DNA of 64,000 nucleotides, taken from positions 1 to 64,000 of the forward strand of contig JADMIM010000009.1 of NCBI GenBank assembly GCA_015478585.1. The letters are read 5' to 3'. Made by a program: the position numbers and the translations under genes. How positions within the stretch are numbered: position 1 is the stretch's first letter; every line of letters begins with the position of its first letter. A model generated the notes under the pieces. The model worked only from the letters and a program-made list of their open reading frames with translations. It was not told the origin of the DNA and ran no database searches. This DNA comes from Thermaceae bacterium. Its GTDB lineage: Bacteria; Deinococcota; Deinococci; Deinococcales; Thermaceae. Below are positions 24,875-34,900 of the stretch, one piece after another.

Positions 24875-25678
24875 ATGATTCGCAGCGAGATGCGCATCAG
24901 CGAGGTACTGCAAAAGCATCCGCAGTTGCTCGAGGTGCTGGTAGCGGCTAGTCCGGCCTTTGAGAAGCTGAAAAATCCCTTGCTGCGCCACACCATGCCG
25001 CACCTGGTCAGTGTGGCCCAAGCTGCACGGATTGGGGGCCTCGAGCCCGAAGCTTTGCTCGAGCGGTTGAACCAGGCTATCGGCCTTGAAGAGCCCTCAG
25101 CGATAATCGAGCCGCCTCAAGCAACAGGGTCAAGGGTTGCAACCCCGAATCCAGTCTGGATAGAGGCCCCTTTGGGGTTTGTGCTGGATGTGCGTCCTAT
25201 CCTACAAGCGGGAGGCGAGCCGTTCCAAAACATTATGGCGGCTGCGGCTAAGGTTTCGGTGGGCCAGCGCTTGATTGTGGATGCCCCCTTCGAGCCATTT
25301 CCGCTGTACGAGGTGATGGCGAAAAGAGGCTTCGAGGCTTGGTGCGAGCAGTGGGATACCCGATATTTTCAGGTGCATTTCTACCGCCACCCCACCCCGG
25401 CCCAAACCCCTGCGGCCCCACCGAAGCCCCTCGAGCAACCCCTCTGGGACAACCCCCAGGCCACCCTCCAGATCGAGGCCAACTGGGAACCACCCCTGCC
25501 CCTGCAAAGGGTCTTGGAAGCCCTGGCCGAACTCGAGCCTGGGCAGCGTCTGCTGGTACACCACGTGCGCCGCCCGGTGCATTTGCTGGCCCGGCTCGAG
25601 CAAGACGGTCTGCCCTACCGGCTGCGCGACTTGGGGCCAGGCAAGGTTGACCTCTTAATCCAGAAACCGAGGGGCTAA
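24875..25678 (+). CDS. DUF1858-DUF2249-DUF2249 protein
   Basis: 267 residues. The N-terminal 60 residues (SEMRISEVLQKHPQLLEVLVAASPAFEKLKNPLLRHTMPHLVSVAQAARIGGL) match DUF1858, a helical hybrid-cluster/denitrification-associated domain. Two DUF2249 modules follow, at about 95-165 (LDVRPILQAGGEPFQNIM) and 185-265 (LPLQRVLEALAELEPGQRLLVHH), joined by a Pro/Ala-rich linker. It starts two bases after the previous stop and overlaps the ferredoxin start by one base, so the three are an operon. Function is unknown. Confidence 0.82.
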   Translation: MIRSEMRISEVLQKHPQLLEVLVAASPAFEKLKNPLLRHTMPHLVSVAQAARIGGLEPEALLERLNQAIGLEEPSAIIEPPQATGSRVATPNPVWIEAPLGFVLDVRPILQAGGEPFQNIMAAAAKVSVGQRLIVDAPFEPFPLYEVMAKRGFEAWCEQWDTRYFQVHFYRHPTPAQTPAAPPKPLEQPLWDNPQATLQIEANWEPPLPLQRVLEALAELEPGQRLLVHHVRRPVHLLARLEQDGLPYRLRDLGPGKVDLLIQKPRG

Positions 25679-25938
25679 TGCCGCACATCATCGCCCAGCC
25701 TTGTATCGGGGTCAAAGACCGGAGTTGTCAGGAAGTTTGTCCAGTCGAATGCATCTACGATGGTGGAGACCAGCTTTATATCCACCCCGAGGAATGCATA
25801 GATTGCGGCGCTTGTGTACCGGCGTGTCCGGTTGCAGCCATTTACCCCGAGGAAGACTTGCCCCAAGCCTGGGATAGCTATATCGCAAAAAACCGCCAAC
25901 TATCGGCAGGATCCAACGTCCACCATCTAGAGGAATAG
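25678..25938 (+). CDS. Ferredoxin with two Fe-S clusters
   Basis: 86 residues. The cysteines in DRSCQEVCPVECIY and the canonical ECIDCGACVPACPVAAIYPEED are consistent with a [3Fe-4S]/[4Fe-4S] or 2[4Fe-4S] ferredoxin of the kind found in Thermus. It is a soluble electron carrier. The ATG overlaps the previous stop codon. It is the first of two similar ferredoxins that probably arose by tandem duplication. Confidence 0.92.
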   Translation: MPHIIAQPCIGVKDRSCQEVCPVECIYDGGDQLYIHPEECIDCGACVPACPVAAIYPEEDLPQAWDSYIAKNRQLSAGSNVHHLEE

Positions 25939-25940
25939 CT

Positions 25941-26189
25941 ATGGCCTACGTGATTGCCGCTCCCTGCGTGGGCAACAAAGACTCGAGCTGTACCCTGGTC
26001 TGCCCTACCGAAGCCATCGTGGGGCTGCCCAGCGACCCTCAGCTCTACATTGACCCCGACCTCTGCATCCAGTGTGGGCTGTGTGTTTCAGTCTGCCCAG
26101 TGGCGGCCATCTACCCCGAAGAAGACCTACCCCAGCCATGGCTAGATTATGTCCGGCTGAACCGCGACTACTTTCGCAAACTGCACTGA
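25941..26189 (+). CDS. Second ferredoxin, paralogue of the preceding gene
   Basis: 82 residues with SSCTLVCPTEAIV and LCIQCGLCVSVCPVAAIYPEED. Both proteins start similarly (VIAAPCVGNKDSSC against IIAQPCIGVKDRSC) and share the CP.AAIYPEEDLPQ.W end, which supports tandem duplication. It starts two bases after the first ferredoxin. An electron-transfer role in nitrite/NO metabolism is inferred only from the cluster. Confidence 0.9.
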   Translation: MAYVIAAPCVGNKDSSCTLVCPTEAIVGLPSDPQLYIDPDLCIQCGLCVSVCPVAAIYPEEDLPQPWLDYVRLNRDYFRKLH

Positions 26190-26199
26190 GCCACCGGCT

Positions 26200-26637
26200 A
26201 TGTCTTTCTACGAGTTTTTGTTTGTCCGTAGCAGCTTGTTTTATCTGTTCTACACTGCCCTCACCGGCATCGCGTTCTATCTCTGGCCGGGCCTGATCGC
26301 CTATTTCAAGACCACCCATGTCCACGCTGGGCTGGTGGGGTTTTTCTTGGGTATGGTGATGGGGGTGGCCTTCTGGATGATGCCCCGGCCAGGGCAAATA
26401 CGCCAGGAAGGGCTCGAGCGGGCCACCTACTTCTTGCTCAACGGTGGGCTGCTGTTGCGGCTGGTGACAGAGCCCTGGCTGCTCTACACGGGCAACCTCA
26501 CGTTAAAGCCGCTGCTGGTAGTCTCGGGGTTGCTGCAAGCGGGTGCGGTTGCTGCCTTTGCCTATGCCATGAGCCAACGGGTGTTTACCAAGGAGCGGCT
26601 GTTTGAGATGGCCGAGGAGCGCAAACGCAAAAGTTAG
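26200..26637 (+). CDS. Four-helix membrane protein of the denitrification-type cluster
   Basis: 145 residues with four membrane helices. FYLFYTALTGIAFYLWPGL and YFKTTHVHAGLVGFFLGMVMGVAFWMMPRPG contain two histidines one turn apart, and the charged tail TKERLFEMAEERKRKS is cytoplasmic. The opening resembles parts of haem-containing oxidase-like subunits, but I do not recognise the family. It is last in the DUF2249-ferredoxin unit, ten bases after the second ferredoxin. A membrane haem protein accepting electrons from the ferredoxins is possible. Confidence 0.6.
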   Translation: MSFYEFLFVRSSLFYLFYTALTGIAFYLWPGLIAYFKTTHVHAGLVGFFLGMVMGVAFWMMPRPGQIRQEGLERATYFLLNGGLLLRLVTEPWLLYTGNLTLKPLLVVSGLLQAGAVAAFAYAMSQRVFTKERLFEMAEERKRKS

Positions 26638-26776
26638 AGCGCTCTTCCTGCAGTCTGGCTTTCCACCAAAACCCGACCAAACTTGTCCAGCGTGGTTTAG
26701 ATATTTCCGATTTTACTGTGTTTCTGCCAGATCCATCGCCAACTGCCCTGTGTAGCCAGACCACCATCCAGCGCAA

Positions 26777-26791
26777 ATTCAAGGTTTGAAT
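26777..26791. promoter_or_regulatory. Small palindrome upstream of hsdM
   Basis: ATTCAA-GGT-TTGAAT is a perfect 6+6 inverted repeat 20 bases before the hsdM ATG. The place suits an operator or the base of a promoter controlling the restriction-modification operon. No regulator gene for it is identified in the operon. Confidence 0.3.
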
Positions 26792-26811
26792 CGTTAGACT
26801 GATAGCCACAT

Positions 26812-28227
26812 ATGGCTAAAGTATCAAACGGGAAAGACAGCGGGGCCTCGCTAGGCTTCGAGGCCAGCCTCTGGGCTGCCGCCGACAAACTGCGCGGCCA
26901 TATGGATGCAGCTGAATACAAGCACGTAGTGCTCGGCCTGATTTTCCTCAAGTACATCTCTGATGCCTTTGAGGAGCACCACACCCAGATCTTGCAAGAA
27001 TACAGCCCAGAAGCCGCCGAGGATCGCGACGAATACACCGCCGAGGGCATCTTCTGGGTTCCCAAGGAAGCGAGATGGGCTGATCTCAAGGCCAACGCCC
27101 GTCAGCCCGACATTGGCAGCCGGATTGACGCTGCAATGGAGGCCCTCGAGCGCGAGAACCGCACCCTTAAAGATGTATTACCCAAAGGATTTGCCCGACC
27201 GACCCTAAACAAAGACCTCTTGGGCGGCCTGATTGACCAGTTTTCCAATCTAGGTTTGGGCAGTGCCGAGCACCGTTCCAAAGACTTGCTGGGCCGGGTC
27301 TATGAATACTTTTTGTCCAAGTTTGCCAGCGCCGAGGGCAAGCTGGGCGGCGAGTTTTATACCCCGCAGTCGGTGGTGCGGGTAATTGTGGAGATGTTGG
27401 CCCCCTACAAGGGCCGCATCTACGACCCGGCCTGTGGCTCGGGCGGAATGTTTGTGAGTTCGGAGAAGTTTGTCGAGGCCCACGGCGGCAGGCTGGGAGA
27501 CATCAGCGTGTTCGGGCAGGAGTCCAACCCCACCACCTGGAAGCTGGCCAAGATGAACCTGGCCATTCGGGGCATCGAGGCCAACCTGGGGCCGCACAAC
27601 GCCGACACCTTCCACCACAACCTGCACCCCGACCTGCGGGCCGACTACATCCTGGCCAACCCGCCCTTCAACATCAGCGACTGGGGCGGCGAGCGGCTGC
27701 GCCAAGACGGGCGCTGGGACTATGGCCCGCCCCCGCTGGGCAACGCCAACTACGCCTGGGTGCAGCACATGATCTACCATCTGGCACCCAACGGGATCGC
27801 GGGCTTTGTGCTGGCCAATGGCAGCTTGAGCAGCAACACCTCGGGCGAGGGCGAGATTCGCAAGGCGATGCTCGAGGCCGACCTGGTGGACTGCATCGTG
27901 GCGATGCCGGGGCAGCTCTTCTACACCACCCAGATTCCGGTAAGCCTATGGTTTATCGCCAAGAACAAGCGCAACGGGCGCGGCGACGGCGGGGGGCAGT
28001 ACGAAGATGTGGCAGGTTTTTGCAAGAGTGCGACTACCGAGGAGATACGCACCCACGGCTACGTGCTCACGCCGGGGCGCTATGTGGGGGCCGAGGCGGT
28101 GGAGGATGACGGCGAGCCGTTTGGGGAGAAGATGGCGCGGCTGAGCAAGACTTTAGAAAAACAGTTTGCCGAAGGGGAAAAGCTGCAAGCCCAAATCCGG
28201 GAAAACCTGCGGAGGTTGGGTTACTGA
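26812..28227 (+). CDS. hsdM: Type I restriction-modification system, methyltransferase subunit
   Basis: 471 residues. The N-terminal four-helix HsdM_N part is [30 protein letters not shown]. The SAM site [10 protein letters not shown] lies at 206-215, and the catalytic adenine-N6 motif NPPFN begins at 283, preceded by ADYILANP. With two HsdM and one HsdS it forms the methylase that protects host DNA. The last residues, [10 protein letters not shown], recur in a short ORF in front of hsdS, evidence for a former direct hsdM-hsdS junction. A fic gene now intervenes. Confidence 0.95.
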   Translation: MAKVSNGKDSGASLGFEASLWAAADKLRGHMDAAEYKHVVLGLIFLKYISDAFEEHHTQILQEYSPEAAEDRDEYTAEGIFWVPKEARWADLKANARQPDIGSRIDAAMEALERENRTLKDVLPKGFARPTLNKDLLGGLIDQFSNLGLGSAEHRSKDLLGRVYEYFLSKFASAEGKLGGEFYTPQSVVRVIVEMLAPYKGRIYDPACGSGGMFVSSEKFVEAHGGRLGDISVFGQESNPTTWKLAKMNLAIRGIEANLGPHNADTFHHNLHPDLRADYILANPPFNISDWGGERLRQDGRWDYGPPPLGNANYAWVQHMIYHLAPNGIAGFVLANGSLSSNTSGEGEIRKAMLEADLVDCIVAMPGQLFYTTQIPVSLWFIAKNKRNGRGDGGGQYEDVAGFCKSATTEEIRTHGYVLTPGRYVGAEAVEDDGEPFGEKMARLSKTLEKQFAEGEKLQAQIRENLRRLGY

Positions 28228-28229
28228 AT

Positions 28230-28245
28230 CTATAATCTATTATAG
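28230..28245. promoter_or_regulatory. Palindrome in the AT-rich gap before the first fic gene
   Basis: CTATAAT-CT-ATTATAG is a perfect 7+7 inverted repeat that includes a TATAAT hexamer, two bases after the hsdM stop. Just downstream, AAAATA and TATTTT (28263-28284) pair around AGACTCGAGGC. The gap is far more AT-rich than its surroundings. It may give the fic gene its own promoter and operator. Confidence 0.4.
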
Positions 28246-28312
28246 TTTATAGGCTTATCGTAAAATAAGACTCGAGGCTATTTTAGGCTCGTTGAATAAG
28301 GGTGGTTGCTAA

Positions 28313-29476
28313 GTGGAGCGTGGACTGACCGGGTATTACGAAACCACAACTACGGCGGGTGAGTCGGTACGGGCTTTTGTGCCACACCCCTTACCACCTG
28401 AGCCACCATTGGAATTATCACCCCAGCGGCAGCACCTGCTCGAGCGGGCGCATCTGGCCTTGGGACGTTTGGACAGCATCGCCCTGCTGTTGCCCGACCC
28501 CAATATCTTCCTCTATGCCTACGTGCGGCGTGAGGCCGTACTCTCCTCGCAAATCGAAGGCACCCAGTCTTCGCTATCTGACCTGCTGCTGTTTGAACTC
28601 GAGGACGCACCCGGCGTACCCTTCGACGATGTGGTGGAGGTCTCAAACTATGTGGCGGCCCTCGAGCATGGCATAGCCCGTCTGCAAGAAGATTTCCCAC
28701 TCTCGGGCCGCCTGATTCGGGAAATGCACGAGGTGTTGCTGTCGAGGGGCCGGGGCAGTGGAAAATCGCCCGGCGAATTTCGCCGCAGCCAAAACTGGAT
28801 TGGCGGAACCCGCCCCGGCAATGCCCATTTTGTGCCACCCCCACCGCAGGCCGTGCCTGGGTGCATCGCTGCCCTCGAGAACTTCATTCACGACCAACAG
28901 ACCCCTTACCCCACCCTGCTTAAAGCGGCGCTGGCCCATGTCCAGTTTGAGACCATCCACCCCTTTTTAGATGGAAACGGGCGCATTGGGCGGTTGCTGA
29001 TTGCCTTCATCCTGAGCCAGGGTGCGGTGCTGTCGCGCCCCATGCTCTACCTAAGCCTTTACTTCAAGCGCCACCGCAGCGAGTATTACCGTCTGCTCGA
29101 CCTGGTGCGCCTAAAGGGCGACTGGGAAGCCTGGGCAGACTTTTTTCTGGAGGGCGTAGAGCAAACCGCCCACAACGCCGTACAAACCGCCCAGCGCTTG
29201 GTTGCGTTGTTCAAAGAAGACAGCGCCCAAATCCAAACCCTGGGCCGCCAGACCGCCAGCGCCCTGCGGGTATTTGATGTGTTGCGCGAGCGCCCCTTGC
29301 TGAGTGCGGGTGAGGCAGCCCACCGCACCGGCCTAACCTTTGCCACCGTGGCCAAAGGCATTGCGGGCTTGGAAAGGCTAGGCATCGTGCAAGAGATTAC
29401 CGGCCAGCGCCGCAACCGCGTGTTTGCCTACGGGCGCTACCTAGCCGCCCTGAATGAAGGAGCCGAGCCGCTATGA
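28313..29476 (+). CDS. Fic family protein (predicted AMP-transferase), inserted between hsdM and hsdS
   Basis: 387 residues. The catalytic motif HPFLDGNGRIGR lies at 216-227, complete with His and both Arg. SSQIEGT at 78-84 fits the inhibitory alpha-helix motif (S/T)xxxE(G/N) placed N-terminally, so this is a class II self-inhibited Fic. The C-terminal winged helix (LSAGEAAHRTGLTFATVAKGIAGLERLGIVQE) can bind DNA. Such proteins transfer AMP to target hydroxyls. The GTG start sits in an AT-rich gap. The stop overlaps the ATG of a 19-codon ORF leading into hsdS. Confidence 0.92.
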   Translation: MERGLTGYYETTTTAGESVRAFVPHPLPPEPPLELSPQRQHLLERAHLALGRLDSIALLLPDPNIFLYAYVRREAVLSSQIEGTQSSLSDLLLFELEDAPGVPFDDVVEVSNYVAALEHGIARLQEDFPLSGRLIREMHEVLLSRGRGSGKSPGEFRRSQNWIGGTRPGNAHFVPPPPQAVPGCIAALENFIHDQQTPYPTLLKAALAHVQFETIHPFLDGNGRIGRLLIAFILSQGAVLSRPMLYLSLYFKRHRSEYYRLLDLVRLKGDWEAWADFFLEGVEQTAHNAVQTAQRLVALFKEDSAQIQTLGRQTASALRVFDVLRERPLLSAGEAAHRTGLTFATVAKGIAGLERLGIVQEITGQRRNRVFAYGRYLAALNEGAEPL

Positions 29477-29532
29477 ACCAACCAATAACACCAACCCAAG
29501 AAAACCTGCGGAGGGTGGGTTATGGCGGGTGA
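29473..29532 (+). CDS. 19-residue ORF, leftover of an hsdM 3' end that couples fic to hsdS
   Basis: It begins in ATGA with the fic stop and ends in GGGTGA eight bases inside hsdS, encoding MNQPITPTQENLRRVGYGG. QENLRR-GY mirrors the HsdM C-terminus. At DNA level, 29500-29522 and 28201-28223 agree at 22 of 23 bases. It is best read as a duplicated hsdM tail that preserves the strong GGAGGGTGGG signal and translational coupling for hsdS. The peptide itself probably has no function. Confidence 0.6.
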   Translation: MNQPITPTQENLRRVGYGG

Positions 29533-30817
29533 GTGGCAGGAGATTCCTTCTGGATGGAGGATGGTCAAACTTCGTGAGCTTGGGGAAGTCAACCGAGGGA
29601 AGTCAAAGCACCGTCCTAGATACGCAGATCACTTGTACGGTGGCCCTTACCCTTTTATTCAAACTGGTGATATCAAAGCATCTAATGGAAGAATTACCAG
29701 CTATACGCAAACATACAGCGAAGCAGGTCTTGCTCAAAGTCAGTTGTGGCCTGCTGGAACGATGTGCATTACCATTGCAGCCAACATCGCTGAGACAGGC
29801 ATCTTGGAATTCCCGGCTTGTTTCCCAGATAGTGTTGTTGGATTCATAGCGGACAAGAATAAAGCTGATATCTATTTCATTGAGTACGTGTTTCGTTTTC
29901 TTCGACAGCGATTGCAACGAGAAGCCTCTGGCAGCGTTCAAGACAACATTAATCTCGCTACACTCGACAGACTCAGGTTTCCAATTCCACCCCTCGAGAC
30001 CCAACGCGCCATCGCCCACATTCTGGGCACGCTGGACGACAAAATCGAACTCAACCGCCGCACCAACCAGACCCTCGAGGCCATCGCCAAAGCCCTGTTC
30101 AAAAGCTGGTTTGTGGACTTCGACCCTGTGCGGGCCAAGCTCGAGGGCAGGCAGCCGGAAGGCATGGATGCAGAGACGGCGGCGCTGTTTCCCGATGGGT
30201 TTGGGGAGGACGGATTGCCTCGAGGGTGGGTGAACTCTTCCCACTTAGATATGGTTGAAGCCTTCGGCGGCGGCACTCCAAAAACTACCAACTCAGAGTA
30301 TTGGAACGGCACGATTCCGTGGTTTTCCGTTGTTGACGCACCAGCAGAAACAGATGTTTGGGTTCTTGATACCGAGAAAAAGATAACTCAAAAAGGCTTG
30401 GAAGAATCTGCAACTCGCTTATTACCTGTTGGAACAACAATTATTTCGGCTCGCGGAACTGTGGGACGACTGGCGCTCGTTGGAGTCGGAATGGCAATGA
30501 ATCAATCATGTTATGGCCTCTACCCTAAGCCGCCGTTTGGCCCTTTTTTTGCATATTTTGTGGCGCGAAACTTAGTAGAGACTTTGCAGCAACAGGCCCA
30601 CGGGTCGGTTTTTGATACGATTACTCGTGCCACTTTACAATCTGCTTCTGTAGTGATTCCTAACCCGCAAGTTGTCGCCAGATTCGAGCAGATTGTAAAG
30701 CCTCTGATGGATGGGATACGAAGTTGCCTCGAGGAGTCCCGCACCCTTGCCGCCCTGCGCGATTCGCTGCTGCCCAAGCTGCTCTCGGGGGAGTTGAACG
30801 TCGGAAAAACCGAATAA
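29522..30817 (+). CDS. hsdS: Type I restriction-modification system, specificity subunit
   Basis: 431 residues in the two-TRD plan. TRD1 begins EIPSGWRMVKLRELGEVNRG, and the first conserved spacer is LETQRAIAHILGTLDDKIELNRRTNQTLEAIAKALFKSWFVDFDPV. TRD2 begins GLPRGWVNSSHLDMVEAFGGGTPKT, and the C-terminal repeat ends in LAALRDSLLPKLLSGEL. The two TRDs determine a bipartite DNA target, which cannot be read from sequence. Both TRDs are less GC-rich than the conserved parts, as expected for exchanged recognition domains. The ATG lies in the duplicated hsdM tail. Confidence 0.95.
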   Translation: MAGEWQEIPSGWRMVKLRELGEVNRGKSKHRPRYADHLYGGPYPFIQTGDIKASNGRITSYTQTYSEAGLAQSQLWPAGTMCITIAANIAETGILEFPACFPDSVVGFIADKNKADIYFIEYVFRFLRQRLQREASGSVQDNINLATLDRLRFPIPPLETQRAIAHILGTLDDKIELNRRTNQTLEAIAKALFKSWFVDFDPVRAKLEGRQPEGMDAETAALFPDGFGEDGLPRGWVNSSHLDMVEAFGGGTPKTTNSEYWNGTIPWFSVVDAPAETDVWVLDTEKKITQKGLEESATRLLPVGTTIISARGTVGRLALVGVGMAMNQSCYGLYPKPPFGPFFAYFVARNLVETLQQQAHGSVFDTITRATLQSASVVIPNPQVVARFEQIVKPLMDGIRSCLEESRTLAALRDSLLPKLLSGELNVGKTE

Positions 30818-30912
30818 CTTATCTCAGACGTAGTTTAGGCTTATGTACAGCCAAGCGACATTCTCATTTCATGTGTACAATATGAGCCTCTTTTTTGACA
30901 TATACTGGTGTC

Positions 30913-31995
30913 ATGTCATTTGATCGAACCTTGCCCTACAACGATTTACCCCTGCTCCCGCCGCAGGGCGTTGACCTCGAAAGCAAGGCCATCCTGAAGC
31001 AAATTGTGTCCACCAGCCGCGCACTTGCCGAGCTTAAAGGGGCGGGCGATCTTATACCCAACCAGAGTGTGTTGCTTACCACCCTGGGGTTGCAGGAGGC
31101 CAAATATTCCTCGGAAATCGAGAACATCGTCACCACCAACGATGAGCTGTACCGCGCCTTCGCCGACGAGGGGCGCTTCCAAGACCCCGCGACCAAAGAG
31201 GTGCTGCACTATAACCAAGCGCTGTGGGTGGGGTTCGAGGCCGTTCGCGCACAGCTCCCACTCACTACTAACCTGTTTGAACAACTGGCCCGCACCATCA
31301 AGCCCAGCGTTTCGGGGGTGCGAAAGCTGCCCGGAACGGTGATTGCCAACTCGCGCCGGGAGGTGATTTATACCCCGCCCGAGGGTGAAAGCGTCATTCG
31401 GGATAAGCTGGCGAACTTGGAGCAGTTTCTCTACGCCCAGGACGACCTCGACCCGCTGGTGAAGATGACGATCATGCACTACCAGTTCGAGGCCATACAC
31501 CCCTTTACCGACGGCAACGGGCGCACCGGGCGGATTCTGAATATTTTGTATTTGATCGAATCGAGCCTGCTGGACATTCCTGTTTTGTACCTGAGCCGCT
31601 ACATCATCGAGAACAAGAACGACTATTACCTCGGGCTGCGGCGCGTCACCGAAGAGGGTGCGTGGGAAGATTGGATTCTGTACATGCTAAGGGCGGTCGA
31701 ACAGACCGCGCTGGCTACGCACAGCAAGGTCACGGCGATTCGGGGTGTAATGCACGAGGTCGGGGAAAAGGTCAAGGCCGAGCTGCCTTCTATCTACCGC
31801 AAAGAGCTAATTGAACTTCTGTTCAGGCAACCCTATTGCAAAATAAGTTTTGTAACAGAAGCGGGCATGAGCACACGGCAAACCGCCTCCAACTATCTGA
31901 AACAACTCGAGCGCATCGGCGTGTTGCGCGGCTTCAAGCGGGGCACCGAATGGTATTACATCAACATCCCTTTCTTTGAGCTACTCACCAGCTAA
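30913..31995 (+). CDS. Second Fic family protein (predicted AMP-transferase), between hsdS and hsdR
   Basis: 360 residues from ATG 30913. HPFTDGNGRTGR lies at 196-207 and the inhibitory motif SSEIEN at 66-71, so it is also class II and resembles the SoFic type with an N-terminal Fic_N domain (LPPQGVDLESKAILKQIVSTSRALAELKG). A winged helix follows at the C-terminus (MSTRQTASNYLKQLERIGVLRG). It is only distantly similar to the first Fic protein, so it is not a recent duplicate. A TTG 18 bases upstream is a weaker start. TGACA...TGTCA brackets the start and may be an operator. hsdR begins four bases after the stop codon. Confidence 0.9.
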   Translation: MSFDRTLPYNDLPLLPPQGVDLESKAILKQIVSTSRALAELKGAGDLIPNQSVLLTTLGLQEAKYSSEIENIVTTNDELYRAFADEGRFQDPATKEVLHYNQALWVGFEAVRAQLPLTTNLFEQLARTIKPSVSGVRKLPGTVIANSRREVIYTPPEGESVIRDKLANLEQFLYAQDDLDPLVKMTIMHYQFEAIHPFTDGNGRTGRILNILYLIESSLLDIPVLYLSRYIIENKNDYYLGLRRVTEEGAWEDWILYMLRAVEQTALATHSKVTAIRGVMHEVGEKVKAELPSIYRKELIELLFRQPYCKISFVTEAGMSTRQTASNYLKQLERIGVLRGFKRGTEWYYINIPFFELLTS

Positions 31996-31998
31996 AGT

Positions 31999-34900
31999 AT
32001 GAGCGCCTTCAACGAAAACACCGTCGAACAAGCCACCCTCGAGTGGCTTCGTTCAATGGGCTGCGAGTACCAGTTTGGCCCCAACATTGCCCCCGAAGAA
32101 CCCAAATCCGAGCGCACCAGCTACCGCGAGGTGTTGCTACTGGGCAGGTTGCGCGATGCCCTGGTGCGCCTCAACCCCGGTGTTCCTCAGGCTGCTCTAG
32201 ACGAGGCGGTGCGGAAGATTTCTACCCCCGAACACCCCGGCCTGATGCAAAACAACCGGGCCTTCCACAAGATGCTCACCGATGGCCTCGAGGTCGAGAC
32301 GCTCGAGGGCGGCCAAATGCTGGGCAGGCGGGTACAACTGGTGGACTACGCCAACCCCGACCACAACAACTGGCTGGCGGTAAATCAGTTCACCATCCAA
32401 GAGGGCCAGATCGAGCGCCGCCCGGATGTGCTGGTGTTTCTGAACGGGATTCCCGTTGCCATCTTTGAACTCAAGAACCTCAAGGACGAAAAAGCCACGG
32501 TTAAGAAAGCCTTCGACCAACTGCAAACCTACGCCCTGCAAATTCCCCGGCTGTTTGTCTATAACGTCTTGCAGGTGATTTCGGATGGGATAGAGGCCAA
32601 GCTGGGCTGCCTGGGGGCGGAGTTTGAGCGCTTTGTACCCTGGAAGACTGTCACCGGCAAGGAAGTGCTCTTGGAGTCGCTCGAGACCCTCACCAAAGGA
32701 GTCTTTGACAAGGGGCGGCTGCTCCAGCTTATCCGCCACTTCGTAACCTTCGAGGACGACAGCAAGAAGATCACCAAGAAGGTCGCGGCTTACCACCAGT
32801 TCCACGCGGTGCAGAAGGCGGTGGAGTCGGTGAAGGCAGCCAGCCTCGAGGGATCCGAGGAGGGCAAAAAGGGCCGGGGCGGGGTGATCTGGCACACCCA
32901 AGGCTCGGGTAAGAGCCTGACCATGACCTTCTTCGCGGGCAAGCTGGTGCTCGAGCCAGCCCTCAGCAACCCCACCATCGTGGTCATTACCGACCGCAAC
33001 GACCTCGACGACCAACTCTTCGACACTTTCTCCTTTAGCGCGGGTCTGCTGCGGCAGAAGCCGGTTCAAGCCGAGAGCCGCAGACAGTTGTGGGAACTGC
33101 TCGAGGTGCAGTCGGGCGGGGTGGTGTTTACTACCATTCAGAAGTTCTTGCCCGAGGAGCGCGGCGACAAGTTCCCCACCCTCTCCAAGCGCCGCAACAT
33201 CGTGGTGCTGGTGGACGAGGCCCACCGCACCCAGTACGGCTTCGATGCCAAGGTGGACGAGCTGGGGCGCACCGTCTATGGCTTTGCCCGCAACCTGCGC
33301 GACGCGCTGCCCAACGCCACCTACGTGGGCTTTACCGGAACCCCAATCGCTTTTGGCGACGAGCGCAACACGCGGGCCGTATTCGGCGACTACATAGACA
33401 TCTACGACATCGAGCGAGCCATCCAGGACAACGCCACCAAGCCCATCTACTACGAAAGCCGATTGGCAAAACTAAGCCTCGAGGAAAGCGAAAAGCCCAA
33501 ACTGGACGAGCAGTTCGAGGAGGTCACCGAGGACGAGGAGACCGAGAGCCGCGAGAAGCTCAAGAGCAAGTGGGCACAGCTCGAGGCGCTGGTGGGAACT
33601 CCCAAGCGCCTAGGGCAGATTGCGGACGATTTGATTCAGCACCTCGAGAAACGCCAGACCGTGCTCAAGGGCAAGGGCATGGTGGTCTGCATGAGCCGCC
33701 GCATCTGTGTGGACTTGTACGATGCCCTGATCGAACGCCGCCCCCAGTGGCACGACCCCGCCGACGATAAGGGCTTCCTCAAGGTGGTGATGACTGGTTC
33801 AGCCAATGACCCCACCCACTGGCAAAGCCATATCCGCTCCAAGGCCCGCAACAAGGAGATTGCCAAGCGCTTCCGCGACCCTGACTCGGGCTTCAAGCTG
33901 GTGATCGTCCGGGATATGTGGCTTACCGGCTTTGATGTGCCCAGCCTGCACACCATGTACCTGGACAAACCCATGAAGGGCCACAACCTGATGCAGGCCA
34001 TCGCGCGAGTCAACCGGGTCTTTAGCAACAAGCCAGGCGGGCTAGTAGTGGACTATATCGGCATCGCCAATAGCCTCAAGGAAGCCCTGGCCATCTATAC
34101 CCAAAGCGGGGGAAGAGGCGAACCCGTGCTGGATCAAGACTTGGCGCTGCGGGTCTTCGAGGATAAGTTCTCGGTCTGCCGGGGCATCTTCCACGGCTTT
34201 GATTACAGCGATTTCTTGGAGGGAACCCCCAGCGAAAAACTAGCCATCCTGCGGGGTGGGCAAGACTTCGTGTTGGGCCTAAACAATGGGCGGGAGCGCT
34301 TTCTGGGGGCGGCCACCCAGCTTTCCCAAGCCTTTGCGCTAATTGCTGCCACCAACGAGGGGGCAAAAGCCCAGGACGAGGTGGTGTTCTTCCTCACGGT
34401 TAAGGCGGCCCTGGCCAAACCCGAGGAAGGCCAGCGGCAGCAGATCAAGGCCGACCTGGGCGCAGCCATCCAGCAGTTGATAGACAAGGCCATCGCGCCC
34501 ACGGGGGTCATTGATATCTTTGAAGCTGCTGGGCTGCAAAAACCCGACATCTCGATCCTCTCCGAGGCGTTCTTGGCCGAGATACGCGAGATGCCCCAGC
34601 GCAACCTGGCGGTGGAGATGCTCCAGCGGCTCTTGAACGATGAAATCAAGCTTAAGTCCAAGAAGAATCTGGTAGAGTCCAAAGCCTTCTCCGAGAAGCT
34701 GCTGGCCGCCCTCAACAAATACCAGAACCGGGCTATCGAGACCGCTCAAGTTATCGAAGAACTCATTGCCCTGGCCCGTGAGATGCGCGAGTCGCGCAAC
34801 CGGGGTGAAAAACTAGGGCTGTCCGATGAAGAAGTGGCTTTTTACGACGCGCTCGAGGTCAATGATAGCGCAGTGCAAGTCATGGGTGATGAAGCTTTGA

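Noticed and set aside
29473-29532. A functional 19-residue leader peptide
   Set aside because: Near-identity to the hsdM 3' end explains it as duplicated DNA; regulatory codon bias is not evident.
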